From Syngnathus acus (lineage: Eukaryota > Chordata > Actinopteri > Syngnathiformes > Syngnathidae): a DNA stretch of 64,000 nucleotides. Positions 22,656 to 33,332 of the stretch are shown here, piece by piece; positions within the stretch are counted from its first letter, which is position 1; each line of letters begins with the position of its first letter. The stretch covers positions 7,373,319 through 7,437,318 of the forward strand of contig NC_051087.1 of assembly GCF_901709675.1 (NCBI RefSeq). Reading direction: 5' to 3'. A program made the translations under genes and the position numbers. The notes beneath the pieces were generated by a model. That model ran no database searches. It saw only the letters and a program-made list of their open reading frames with translations, and was not told where the DNA came from.

Positions 22656-24366
22656 CAAGTGTACCTAATAACAGGCCACTTTATTAGGGAAATATCATGG
22701 TCAAAGGTCACAGGTTTCAAGCTCTAGTCCTCGGGGCCTCATATTGGAACGCGGCCCCGATGAACGCACCCGGTGTACCTAATGGAGTGTCCGTGTGATT
22801 CCCTCGTTAAGTGCACCTGCGTGAAAAGTTTTAGCTCCTGCAGAACGTGAAATGAGCTAAAACTTTTCACGCAGGTGCGCTTAACGAGGGTAACTTGGAA
22901 AACATATTGGAACGCGGCCCATCGAGGACTGGAGGTCGACACCCTTGGTTTAAGTGAAAAGTGCCACACCCGCCCTCACCCCCACTTTCTGATTGGCTGT
23001 TTGATCTGTGACGTCACTTGGACACTCCATTAGGTACACCGCCATTTTCAAGTGTACCTAATAACAGGCCACTTTATTAGGGAAATATCATGGTCAAAGG
23101 TCACAGGTTTCAAGCTCTAGTCCTCGGGGCCTCATATTGGAACGCGGCCCCGATGTACGCACCCGGTGTACCTAATGGAGTGTCCGTGTGATTCCCTCGT
23201 TAAGTGCACCTGCGTGAAAAGTTTTAGCTCCTGCAGAACGTGAAATGAGCTAAAACTTTTCACGCAGGTGCGCTTAACGAGGGTAACTTGGAAAACATAT
23301 TGGAACGCGGCCCATCGAGGACTGGAGGTCGACACCCTTGGTTTAAGTGAAAAGTGCCACACCCGCCCTCACCCCCACTTTCTGATTGGCTGTTTGATCT
23401 GTGACGTCACTTGGACACTCCATTAGGTACACCGCCATTTTCAAGTGTACCTAATAACAGGCCACTTTATTAGGGAAATATCATGGTCAAAGGTCACAGG
23501 TTTCAAGCTCTAGTCCTCGGGGCCTCATATTGGAACGCGGCCCCGATGTACGCACCCGGTGTACCTAATGGAGTGTCCGTGTGATTCCCTCGTTAAGTGC
23601 ACCTGCGTGAAAAGTTTTAGCTCCTGCAGAACGTGAAATGAGCTAAAACTTTTCACGCAGGTGCGCTTAACGAGGGTAACTTGGAAAACATATTGGAACG
23701 CGGCCCATCGAGGACTGGAGGTCGACACCCTTGGTTTAAGTGAAAAGTGCCACACCCGCCCTCACCCCCACTTTCTGATTGGCTGTTTGATCTGTGACGT
23801 CACTTGGACACTCCATTAGGTACACCGCCATTTTCAAGTGTACCTAATAACAGGCCACTTTATTAGGGAAATATCATGGTCAAAGGTCACAGGTTTCAAG
23901 CTCTAGTCCTCGGGGCCTCATATTGGAACGCGGCCCCGATGTACGCACCCGGTGTACCTAATGGAGTGTCCGTGTGATTCCCTCGTTAAGTGCACCTGCG
24001 TGAAAAGTTTTAGCTCCTGCAGAACGTGAAATGAGCTAAAACTTTTCACGCAGGTGCGCTTAACGAGGGTAACTTGGAAAACATATTGGAACGCGGCCCC
24101 TCGAGGACTGGAGGTCGACACCCTTGGTTTAAGTGAAAAGTGCCACACCCGCCCTCACCCCCACTTTCTGATTGGCTGTTTGATCTGTGATGTCACTTGG
24201 ACACTCCATTAGGTACACCGCCATTTTCAAGTGTACCTAATAACAGGCCACTTCATTATCATTTGAACAAAAATTTTGAGTGAACCGATTCTAAAGATTC
24301 AATTCACTTGAGAACTGGAATGCACATCACTCCTACAAAACAGTGCAGACGACCATTGGCTGCTAG

Positions 24367-24439
24367 GTCGCAATAGCCGACTGGTTAGTGACACAGGCTC
24401 CTGCTCGGTAAGAGCTTGGTTCGATCCCAGGTGTGAGAA
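24367..24439 (+). other. tRNA-like module, right arm
   Basis: TAGCCGACTGG at 24374-24384 fits the internal box A and GGTTCGATCCC at 24418-24428 fits box B, with 44 bp between starts. The T arm pairs fully (CTTGG with CCAGG, one wobble). The D arm pairs partly and the acceptor stem poorly. It could serve as a Pol III promoter relic, but it is not a credible functional tRNA gene. Confidence 0.55.
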
Positions 24440-24539
24440 TATACTATGTTGTGCTTTTATTGTGCAATTAACCCTTTATTTATTCTTTTTTTTTTTTACC
24501 TCGCGTAGTGTACCTATTGAAGTGTCCATGAGGTGTACC

Positions 24540-25299
24540 TACACATATTGTCATATATAGCAGTTAACCAAATGTCAGATTTTTATGTTTTAATTGGCGA
24601 ATATAAAAACGAGGAATAAAACACCAGACAAGTTTTAACATAAATGTTTATTAAAAGTAATAATAATATTAAAAGTAAAATTCAAACCAGCAATCCAATG
24701 TGAAATTGCAGTAGATATATTGGATGACAATATTTTGGCGTATATATGCATACACGTTATTTAAAAACTACTATAAGTGTTATAAAATCAAGATTACCCA
24801 AAGAGAAGCATAATCTCCCCGTTGTTGAATAACGGCGCATCCCTTCATGCAATAAAGTTAGCCGTTAGCTTGGAGAAAACGCGCATAAAAGAAGTTGTGA
24901 TTCAGTGAGTGGTTCTTTCTTTCCTTGGCAAATCGTAAATCTACATTCTGTCTTACATAGTTCACGCCAGGAGGGAGACGCAACACGTTCACTGACTGAT
25001 CCGTTGATGCACGGGAAGGCAGTTCACCCATGAACTCGTTCGCGAACGGGAAAGTCAGGATTCGTTCCCTCACTGATCCGTTCTCGCGATGAATTGGAAA
25101 TGCCAATCACTGACTCGTTCACTCTCAGATCCATTCGTTGGTGAACGGGAAATGCAATTGACGACTCGTTCGTAAACAGGAAGTTACGTCATTTTCTTCT
25201 TCGTTTTGTTTTACGGCGAGGTGGCACCAGCTTCAATGGACATTACCGACACCTACTGGTTGAAGTCATATGAACTGAAAAAAGAACGAATCACTTTAC
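24540..25299 (-). repeat. Right arm, outer part
   Basis: Inverted copy of the left arm's 20713-21575, with the 189-bp segment present once. An extra stretch of about 70 bp (24745-24813, TATATATGCATACACG onward) is absent on the left. The match stops at CGAATCACTTTACG, so the outermost left-arm sequence has no partner. Beyond it lies TGTATTGTATTGATGTG, with no obvious target duplication. Confidence 0.85.
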
Positions 25300-26895
25300 G
25301 ATGTATATTGTATTGTATTGATGTGTATGGGTTGTTTGCCATTGCACGTTAATCTCAGACACAGTTCAAGTAATGGTTGAAATTTGCTTCACTGGTGAAC
25401 GTGCATATGTGAAAATACTGGTGAGCCAAGCTGGTACCACACCTAATTAGACGGCCAACACAAAAAGAGTCCCTCGAGGGCCACTGCATATGCCAGTCCT
25501 TTTCAGATTTGGACCTGAATACAATTGCCCAGAAATGGGCTCCAATTTTAGAATCACTGGGGAATGGAGACAGCTTTGGAGAAAAGTAGAATGTCTGATG
25601 GATTCAGAATATTTGAAGGTCTTTTAGCATTTGACAGAAATAACTCAAGCATGAATGCAAAATGTTCTTTCAACAGTATTTGTGGCATTTACTGGTACAG
25701 ATACATAGAATTAAAAATGGTTCAAATGAAGAGTATACAATTTTAACCTCCACTTAGAGCTCAACATCCTGGAATATCAAAAATAACTAATTTGACTATT
25801 TTTTTGTGGTATACATCCTTTTGGTGAGAATACTATTTGCTTATTTCATTCCGCCCTTTGAGACTTCACGCTTCATACCATTTTTCGTTTTTACTTTGTT
25901 ACTTTTATACATGTGGGTGTAAAAAAAAGCCCAACATTTATTTTTTAGTTTTTGCTCGGAATCTTTTGTGTTGATGGCGCAAGATTCATTCCACCTTGAC
26001 CTTTTTAGTTTCACATGAGATCGGTTACATATTAAAGGTACTTTTAAACTACTTGATAGCATGGATTTTAAAAGCATCCCGTTACTGTAACATGAATAAC
26101 AAATAACTATGGTTGGACTTTCACACATGCACATGATTGAAGTGATGTGTGTGTATTCATGCATCCCATCATGTCACAAGGTTGCTCAAGCATCACATGC
26201 AGAAAAGATCATTTGATTAACCTTTTAACTGCAGAAACATGCACCATCCAACAGAAAGGCACACGCGACAGCTTTGCTGAATATGTAACTGTTAATTAAG
26301 CATTTGCAAGATGATCAGTTGCACCAAGCGATGAAGTGAAACAAAGATTGAGTGAGCACGGGCATACCGCTCAATTGGGACAAGGAAGGTTATGTAAGGG
26401 CTTGTAGAAATCAAATAAAATTTGAATATAATATTAAGAAAGAAGGAGGAGTCACTCACTCGGTTTGTATTTTTCCCCTCATTGTTTAAATATATTGATT
26501 GGCCTTTGATACTATATTTGATGGAATACTATGGAGAATTTCAGAATCATCAATAGTTGGTCGAGTGCAAAACAGAGACTGATGTACTTACAAAGAATAA
26601 AACTTTATTTTTAAGGTATTATATACCAGCATTTCTTAAACATGCAGTCCTGCCTGAGTGATGCTCATATTATAGTTTGAATGAATGAAATGATTTAATT
26701 GTGTTAGTGTACTTATTTCCATGCAACAAAACCAACTTTGACAGCACAAGCCACATCGTCATGCAGCACATTAGATGTATGCATTATTCCACATCAAATG
26801 TTATCAACATGCACACATGAACCCTGAATCACTATTCAAACTTTGATTCATCTATTTAACAAAATGATGTCAGTCAGAGGAAGGCAGCATGCATT

Positions 26896-26897
<2 letters not shown>
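25300..26897. other. Non-coding single-copy DNA
   Basis: Nothing recognised. An open frame of 107 codons on the minus strand (25841-26164) has no signature. Confidence 0.55.
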
Positions 26898-26992
<95 letters not shown>

Positions 26993-27030
26993 CGCGTGTG
27001 TGTGCGTGTGTGTGGGTGTGCTTGTGCGGG
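26898..27030. repeat. (GT)n microsatellite
   Basis: A long perfect GT run becomes GT/GC mixed (CGCGCGTGTG) from about 26978 and ends in GTGCGGGTG. Alternating purine-pyrimidine sequence of this kind can form Z-DNA. Confidence 0.97.
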
Positions 27031-27257
27031 TGCATCAACTCTTGTCATAGGGCATTTTGTGCCCCCCTTTGATGGGAAAACAGTTTTACATTAAAGCTAA
27101 AGCATTGGTGCGTGCTCAAAAATATTTCTCATCAAGAAAAACATAACTTTAGATGTCGACAGAAAACAAGAGCCACAATAATTTTGTACTGCAGCATTTT
27201 TACACATACAGTGTCTTAAAAAGGGAGTATAGTTGTCTAAAACAGTAAATCCAATGT

Positions 27258-27379
27258 GTTAATTCATCAGTTCTGAACTTCATTGGAACATTAAACCAAT
27301 CAATTGCTACTTTAATTAATCAGTGTGCCAATTCTGAACTTCATTGGAACCTTAAACCAATCAATTGCTACTTTAACAT
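27258..27379. repeat. Two-copy tandem duplication, 61-bp period
   Basis: TTCTGAACTTCATTGGAAC with TTAAACCAATCAATTGCTAC occurs at 27271 and 27332. The copies differ at one or two positions within the shared core, so the event is fairly young. Confidence 0.9.
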
Positions 27380-30339
27380 GTCATTTTTTGTGTTCCTATA
27401 CGGATTATATGGCTTATTTAATTAACCATTTGTGATGCATCTTTCATTTGGTGAAAGTGTTAATCAGTCAAACCTTTATGAGATAAAAATGGGGACCAAC
27501 TGCTGTCTTGATTATCTTTGAATATTGGCGCAAAGGCAGTTTGAAAGATGTTCAAGATCATTGCCAGTCAGGGACTGAGCACAGCTAAAGAGCTGCATGA
27601 ACAAAAAAATGTTCACTTTTGTTTGTTTTAACCTCCTCGGTGCTTATCTTAAATAGGTCAAAGTCATCTATATTGCACATGTATCCTGTTCAACACAAAA
27701 CATCAGAGAGATAAAAGATAACTTGGAATCAAAAGCAGATTTGAACAGTTTCAATTAATAATGACATTTTTAACATACATGAATTTTAATTCACAGCAAG
27801 TGGGAATTTATGCACATTCTAATTAATACATTCTTTTTCATCTTTGTTCATATCAAGGTGTTAACCACTTAGCATTTTATTTAATAGTAAGTTAAAATGT
27901 GACACGCCATTTTATTTTTCAAATTACATTGACCTTTATCAAGTGTTAGAACATAGTGTAAAAATGAGCATTTGTTTTCCAGATTTTCTTTGAAGACTGC
28001 AAAAGAGGCTTTTACTATTGTCATATGAAAATCGTGGAGCTACTTATAATTACGAACGCTTAAATGGAAATATTCCAATTTTCCTAGATTTATTCAAGTC
28101 ATTCTCACTTGATAGAAATGTTTTGACAGGCCTTCATTACAGCCACAGGGCAGAGTAGAGCTGATGGGGATTACAAGGGCATCTGGTTAGAACGTGGAAG
28201 TCTCCTTTGGGACGTGTTCCGAGGGTGTTCCACATAAAGCTACCTCTGAGGAAAATTTGCTGCTGGACCATTGTTAGTGGTATTGTCTGACTTTGTAGCC
28301 CTTTTAAAATGTATCTCTTTGCTTTCAATTATATATTTTATTCAGCCTGGTGATTATCCTTAATAGCTGCAGTCATATTTACTAGATGTCTTGATTATGC
28401 ACCGGTGCAAGACGCTGGTCACAAAAGACCATACTCTAAGCAAATTGTAAAAAAGAACCAGTGAAGGAGTATTAACCAGACCATCCTTCAGACTCTCTAA
28501 GGATGATCACATTTCTATTAATGAAAGATGTCTATGGGGCATTGAGGGGGTTGGATTCTGACATCTGTTTCTGAAAAGAAGACAGAATGTTGCTCATGTA
28601 TTGGCTGTTCTTCTGCATCATGGAGACATTTCTGAACATTCTATAGAAACTATCCATGTCTAACCTGGATTTTTGTCAGAGCGTGGCAATAAGGCATTTT
28701 TTAGCATTCCTCCAGAGATTTGTAACTTCACACTATAAAATATGACTTTGCTATGAGTTCCTGCTCAATGCCAGAGCGACTGTGTCTGTCTAATCTCCTC
28801 ATCGTTCCCCTGAGGGCATTACCCACACTCTTTTTCATCAACATTTCTTGGTGAAATGAACACCAGTTCTTCTTCAAGTCCTATTTACTAAACTCCCTTG
28901 GGTACCCCGTCTCTACCTTGGGAGTGCATATAGGCCTATTGAATCAAATGTGAATTTTAATGTGATGTGCACTCATGCATAAAGCGTACAAAGTGACATT
29001 TTCTGGAACAAATGATGGCTTGGAAAAATGAGTATAAAAGCATCATCTCAGCAGTATAACAACATACTGAAATGTGAGAACAAGAATAAAAGGATGAATA
29101 GATTACAGGACCCTAAAATTCAAGTCAGTGCAATTAATTTTTTAATGTAGTTGTGCATGTGAAACCAGTGAATTACTATTATTAGTATTAGTAGTAGTAG
29201 GGATTTTCTAGTACTGACAAGCTCCTACATTTCAGCCCATTTGTCAGTAGTATCGTAAAAATGAGTGGAAGTGTGAACATTTACATAAATTGGATTACAT
29301 GTGCACCCCTGAAATTTAAGGTTAGGGGCCACTGTGCTCATAAAAAAAAGTTAGTCTGTAATGCCTGCATATAAAACTTGTATAGAAGTTCATCTTTGTT
29401 TTATATGTCATTGTAAAGCGCAATGTGCGCTCCTCGAAGAATCCTGCTGAGAGCTAAACATTTAATTAGATTAAAAATTGTCAGACTCATACCAAATAGC
29501 CATCATATCATCTCAATTGAAATTCATTTTTCAGAGCCTTTTCTACATATGAATGTCTTATTATGTCACTGCAGTCTATATTTAGGTACGCAAAGATGGA
29601 TAAGAGGCCATTTTGCTGACGGCAGAGGTAGACACAGAGACGGACATCATTAAAAAGAAGTGGCACTCCGTGAAAGCACTTGTGTCTTGAGACTTTGCTC
29701 TTCTTAAATTTGGAACAATGACTAACTATTCACAATATACAAACGTAGCAGTTATAGTGTCTTGATTTGGAACAGAACTTGTGAGTTTTCTCGAATATCC
29801 CAGTCTTCTGGATTGCAACTGTATCCCTTTGGGTGAGAAATTAATCATTGCTATGGTGCAATAATTGTGAGCAAGTAAAACAAGCTGAGAGGAATACAAA
29901 TGTTTTTGTTTGTCATAAGAAGCTATACAGAAAGCATTTATTGCATTTCACTGATTCCACTAAATCACTTTATGACCTTTATACCAAAATTAATTTAATT
30001 ATATCCCTCCCCTCAGAATCCTACACTAAACATCCCATAATCCCAATATATTTCTTTATAGTTCATAAAAAATAAACTAAAAAAATCACATCCTTTGCCA
30101 TGAAGGTCTATTCTTTTTTCACTGATCACTCTTGAAATGTTTCTACTACGTACTTAATTTAAGTACATCGCCGGGAAATTAAGATGATTGAACTTTATAG
30201 AATTTCCTGTAGTTTGACAGTGCATGTCTGAGCATAAAGCAAACATAAAGTTAAAGGGATTGTCTGTAGACATCAGAAGCAGGATTGTCGCTAGGCATAG
30301 ATCTGGGGATGGTAACAGAAAAAAAGAGAGCTGATTTTA
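27380..30339. other. Non-coding single-copy DNA
   Basis: No gene or repeat family seen. The interval 29420-29650 is repeat-free with balanced composition and several ATTA words, a weak conserved-element candidate. Confidence 0.5.
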
Positions 30340-31085
30340 AGTCCCACTGAGCACAGTAGCCTCTATCATCCATAAAAGGATGTTTGTGACCACCAGGACA
30401 CTTCCTGGAGCTTGCTGCCTGTCTAAACTAAATGACAGAGGGAGAAGGACTTTAGTGCAGGAGGTGACTGATGGTGACTCTGTCAGAGTTCCAACATGCC
30501 TGAGGGGAAAGAGGAGAACAGTATGGTAGAGTGGCCCCATGGGAACACTTTGCTCAGCAATGGGCACATAGCAACCCACCTGGCAGTTACCCAAAGGTAC
30601 CTGAAGAACTCTCAAAACACAAGAGACAAAATTCTTAGGGATGATGAGACAAAGATTGAACTCTTTGGCTGGAGTGCCAGAAGTCAATTTGGGAGGAAAC
30701 CAGGCACCACTCATCACATGGCCATTGCTATCCCTACTGAGAAGCACATGGCAGCATCATGGTGTGGGGATGGGTTTTTTTTTTCACTGGTGGGATGTGA
30801 GACTAGCTTGTGCAGCAATGTATAGAATAATGCTTGATGAGAACCTGCTCCTGAGTATGCATGACTTCAAATTAGGGTGACACTCCGTATTTCTGCAGGA
30901 TGACGACGATCCTAAGCACACAGACGTGACATCAAACAAGCAGCGTCATAGCAACTCTGTGAATGTCCTTGAGTGATTCAGCCATAGAATATCTCTGAAA
31001 GGCTCTAAGAATGGATGTGCCAAAACATGCTCCCTCTAAAAAGATTATGCTTAAGGTACTGCAAAGAAAAATAATTGAAGGACAG
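30340..31085 (+). pseudogene. Dead Tc1-like transposase
   Basis: This is a Tc1-family DNA transposon coding region in plus orientation. The phrase GACAAAGATTGAACTCTTTGG at 30649 encodes D-E-T-K-I-E-L-F-G with the first catalytic aspartate. GACGATCCTAAGCACACAG near 30906 gives D-D-P-K-H-T, with the second aspartate. Near 30987 ATAGAATATCTC gives I-E-Y-L around the expected glutamate, followed by TGA where tryptophan is normal. An internal deletion near 30500, several frameshifts and a T-run insertion near 30778 break the gene. The DNA-binding half survives only as a remnant around 30350-30490, and the terminal inverted repeats are not recognisable. Antisense frames here are shadows. Confidence 0.88.
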
Positions 31086-33126
31086 ATTTGGCATTCTATT
31101 CAGAAAAGAAAATTATTTGCTTCGAAAATATTGAGCAAAGACTGTTTATACAGATGATTTCTTTCTTTCTTTTCTAATGTGAATTCATTTATTCAATTTG
31201 GAAATATAAGCTAAATGGGATAAAGAGTAGAAAATGAATAGATGGATAGTCAAATATTGTTGGGAATGATCATGCAAGTGTTACAATTAAGCCAGGGCTA
31301 CAATGCGTTGTCGTCATGTGCTGATACATACAACTAACAAAGCAGACGATTTATGTCCTGGAAAGTTGGAAAAGTCACTAAATGATTTGGTCTTGCCCTT
31401 CCTGTCCTGTTTGCTCCCACTCAGGTCTGATTTGGTAGATAAGAATCTGCACTTGAGAGGAGCCAAGCCATGGCACATTAGACAGATGTAAGCCCAAAGT
31501 AAGGTCACGATCAAACTTAAGTGGCCGAGACTGTGAACCTGCACCCTGCTCATTGTAGAGGTTAATAGGCTTTAACAAAGAATGGCTCCCTTGAGGAGAG
31601 GATGTGGAGTTGCTTGTTTTCAAAACTGAGCGTAGTCATGTCATGTAGGAAAAAGATGTGCCAGGGGTCATTCCTGCCACGCGTGTTCTCGTAAATGTAT
31701 GACTGTGCACATTTGCACAAGCAATATGGTGGAAATAAGTGCATCAAGCTTACAGTATGTGAGCAAGGAAAGATTAATAATGGTAAGATAATAGACTTGT
31801 AGCACTTTAGGCTGGGTCAGCATTCTCCACCTCAGGATAATGAAGAGACTGATCTGCTTTCCAAGGCATGATTAAAGACAATGCATCAACCCTTAAACTT
31901 GATTAACAATACACCTTACCTAATAGCTGGGTGGACAAAGCCCAATACATAAAACTTGCTCGTTAACTCATTGACGTGTTGGCAGATCTGTTCTGATTTT
32001 GATAGTTGCTCAAAACTATCGGGAAACACTTCTGGGGTTGCCAATTTCAATTGTGCAAACGCAATATCCGTACGAGCAGTTTGGAATTTTTCCAAAATAT
32101 TTGCAAAGGGATTTCAGGGGGGGCACTATAATTTGAGAGATTACGAACTAGGTTGATTTGAAAAGTTGCCGACTCGACATTATGTAACTGTCACGTTACA
32201 ATTCTACAAGATCTATACCATGTGTATATTTGAATGGGATAATGAAAAATGCAGTCTCTGTTGGAAAGTGATGTACAACAAATGCTGAGCACACAGTGAA
32301 AATCGCTCTTAAAAAAGCCCCAATATATTTTTTTTTCCGCTTCCCCTCTTTACGGCAACCAGTTTCTTCCTTGACAATAAAACCACATTTTTGTGGTTAA
32401 ATAAAAGTAATAAAGTACAATATACTGTATGTGAAGCTTCAAAACCTGGTACAGGGTGACAGATTCTTGTGGCAGCAAATCACTTGACTGTGAGTCCCCA
32501 ACTTTTATCAAGCTGGTCAATTCCAGTCTAGCACAATATGCAGAAAGCAAATCAGAGCACACAGGTTGATTGGTTTAGGTATGTTGTCAAAAATATGTGT
32601 CTCAGTTTTCAACAGTGATTCATAGTGTGCAAGTGATAACAGTAAGATAATTGTTACATAAGTGTAATCGTTACTTGAAGTAGGATCACTGCAAGATGAG
32701 GTTGCCTTGAGGTTCATGTTTTCTCTGGAATTGGATATAATACAAAACAATTTGACTTTAATTGAAAAACATTTGTTTTAATAGTCTTTAATTATTGCGT
32801 CAATCAATTTTACAATGTTAAGAAAATGTGATAGAATAAAAACACCGTCTATTAGACACACTATTAAACATCAGCATTGGGGATTTAAAGACTGTGTGAT
32901 AGGGCTTCCGCCAACTGCCTACGTCGACAATTAATGTGTGCGTATTTGCTGGAGGCGCTGAAAGTGCAATTTCTCTCTTCCCATCTCGGCAATGTTTTTG
33001 AACAGAAAATACGCAAATTCAGCTCCTTCATTCATTTTAATGATGAAATCATTGACTTTGTTGAAAAATCAATGTAAAGCACAAACCAGTAACTAAAATG
33101 GAAAAAAAGTATTATTATTATTATTA
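31086..33126. other. Non-coding DNA
   Basis: Nothing coding. AAATGGGATAAAGAGTAGAAAATGAATAGATGGATAG near 31213-31250 (in parts) looks like a very short decayed tail of the ATGG family. The rest is single-copy. Confidence 0.5.
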
Positions 33127-33268
33127 GAGTCTTCAATTTGCATGTTTTTAGAACATGGGAGGAAACAGGAGTACCCGGAAAAAAAACCACATGGCACAGG
33201 GAGAACACAGGAAGGCTGGAGCCTGGAATTGTTTGGTGGATGTGCTAATCCGTCGGCCATTATGCCAC
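33127..33268 (-). repeat. ATGG-tailed teleost repeat, central fragment
   Basis: GCATGTTTTTAGAACATGGG, then GAGTACCCGGAAAA and GGGAGAACACAGGAAGG, then GCTAATCCGTCGGCCAT. These are the ordered central phrases of the family, read in the tail-first direction on the plus strand. Confidence 0.7.
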
Positions 33269-33332
33269 TCACTATTTTCATATCTTTGTATAATTATACC
33301 ACTCACTATTTTCATATCTTTGTATAATTAAT
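33265..33332. repeat. Two-copy 34-bp tandem duplication
   Basis: CCACTCACTATTTTCATATC plus TTTGTATAATTA repeats perfectly at 33265 and 33299, right at the end of the preceding repeat fragment. Confidence 0.93.

Larger units (their letters stand above)
22234..24252. repeat. Tandem array of about 5.1 copies of a 393-bp unit
   Basis: The word ATCATGGTCAAAGGTCAC recurs at 22301, 22694, 23087, 23480 and 23873, each exactly 393 bp on. Copies differ at very few positions. The first has GTACGTACCC, the second GAACGCACCC, and the rest GTACGCACCC. The last carries CCCCTCGAGG where the inner ones have CCCATCGAGG, and TGATGTCA where the others have TGACGTCA. The array ends where the inner terminal sequence begins (CACTTCATTATC, about 24252). 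Recurrent 76-codon minus frames are a by-product of the repetition. GGTGTACCTAAT and GGCCACTTTATTAGG words resemble the ends of a widespread fish Tc1-type element. Confidence 0.96.
20637..25299. mobile_element. Composite palindromic element, hAT-like arms around a 393-bp tandem array
   Basis: The left arm begins TAGTGTTGGCTCGTGAG and the right arm runs inward from 25299. Paired landmarks fit one inverted structure: the 82-codon frame at 20897 faces 25106, the ATTGTCATCC word at 21202/21391 faces 24731, and the AGTGATGTGC word at 21874 faces 24331. The arms are almost identical, with few substitutions per 100 bp. Both ends are full of GTGAACGA/TCGTTC words, typical of subterminal repeats in non-autonomous hAT-type elements. 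The words AGTGATGTGC and GCACATCACT at 21874 and 24331 look like a second, inner pair of hAT-type ends. No transposase gene is present and no target-site duplication is visible. The right arm lacks the outer 75 or so bases of the left. The hAT assignment rests on end sequences recalled, not on a search. Confidence 0.8.

Noticed and set aside
22346-24148. Tandem family of five 76-codon genes on the minus strand, plus one on the plus strand
   Set aside because: They fall across the 393-bp repeat and its hairpin. Part of each frame is one hairpin arm and its own complement, so there is no independent sign of coding.
22234-24252. CRISPR array
   Set aside because: Unit of 393 bp, no short repeat/unique spacer alternation, eukaryotic setting.
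24367-24439. Functional tRNA gene
   Set aside because: Boxes and T arm fit, but the acceptor stem hardly pairs, the D arm is imperfect, and the module sits in both arms of a repeat.
26843-27094. Cysteine-valine repeat protein
   Set aside because: Translation of the GT microsatellite.
30337-30747. 136-codon minus frame as a gene
   Set aside because: Antisense shadow of the dead Tc1-like transposase on the plus strand.
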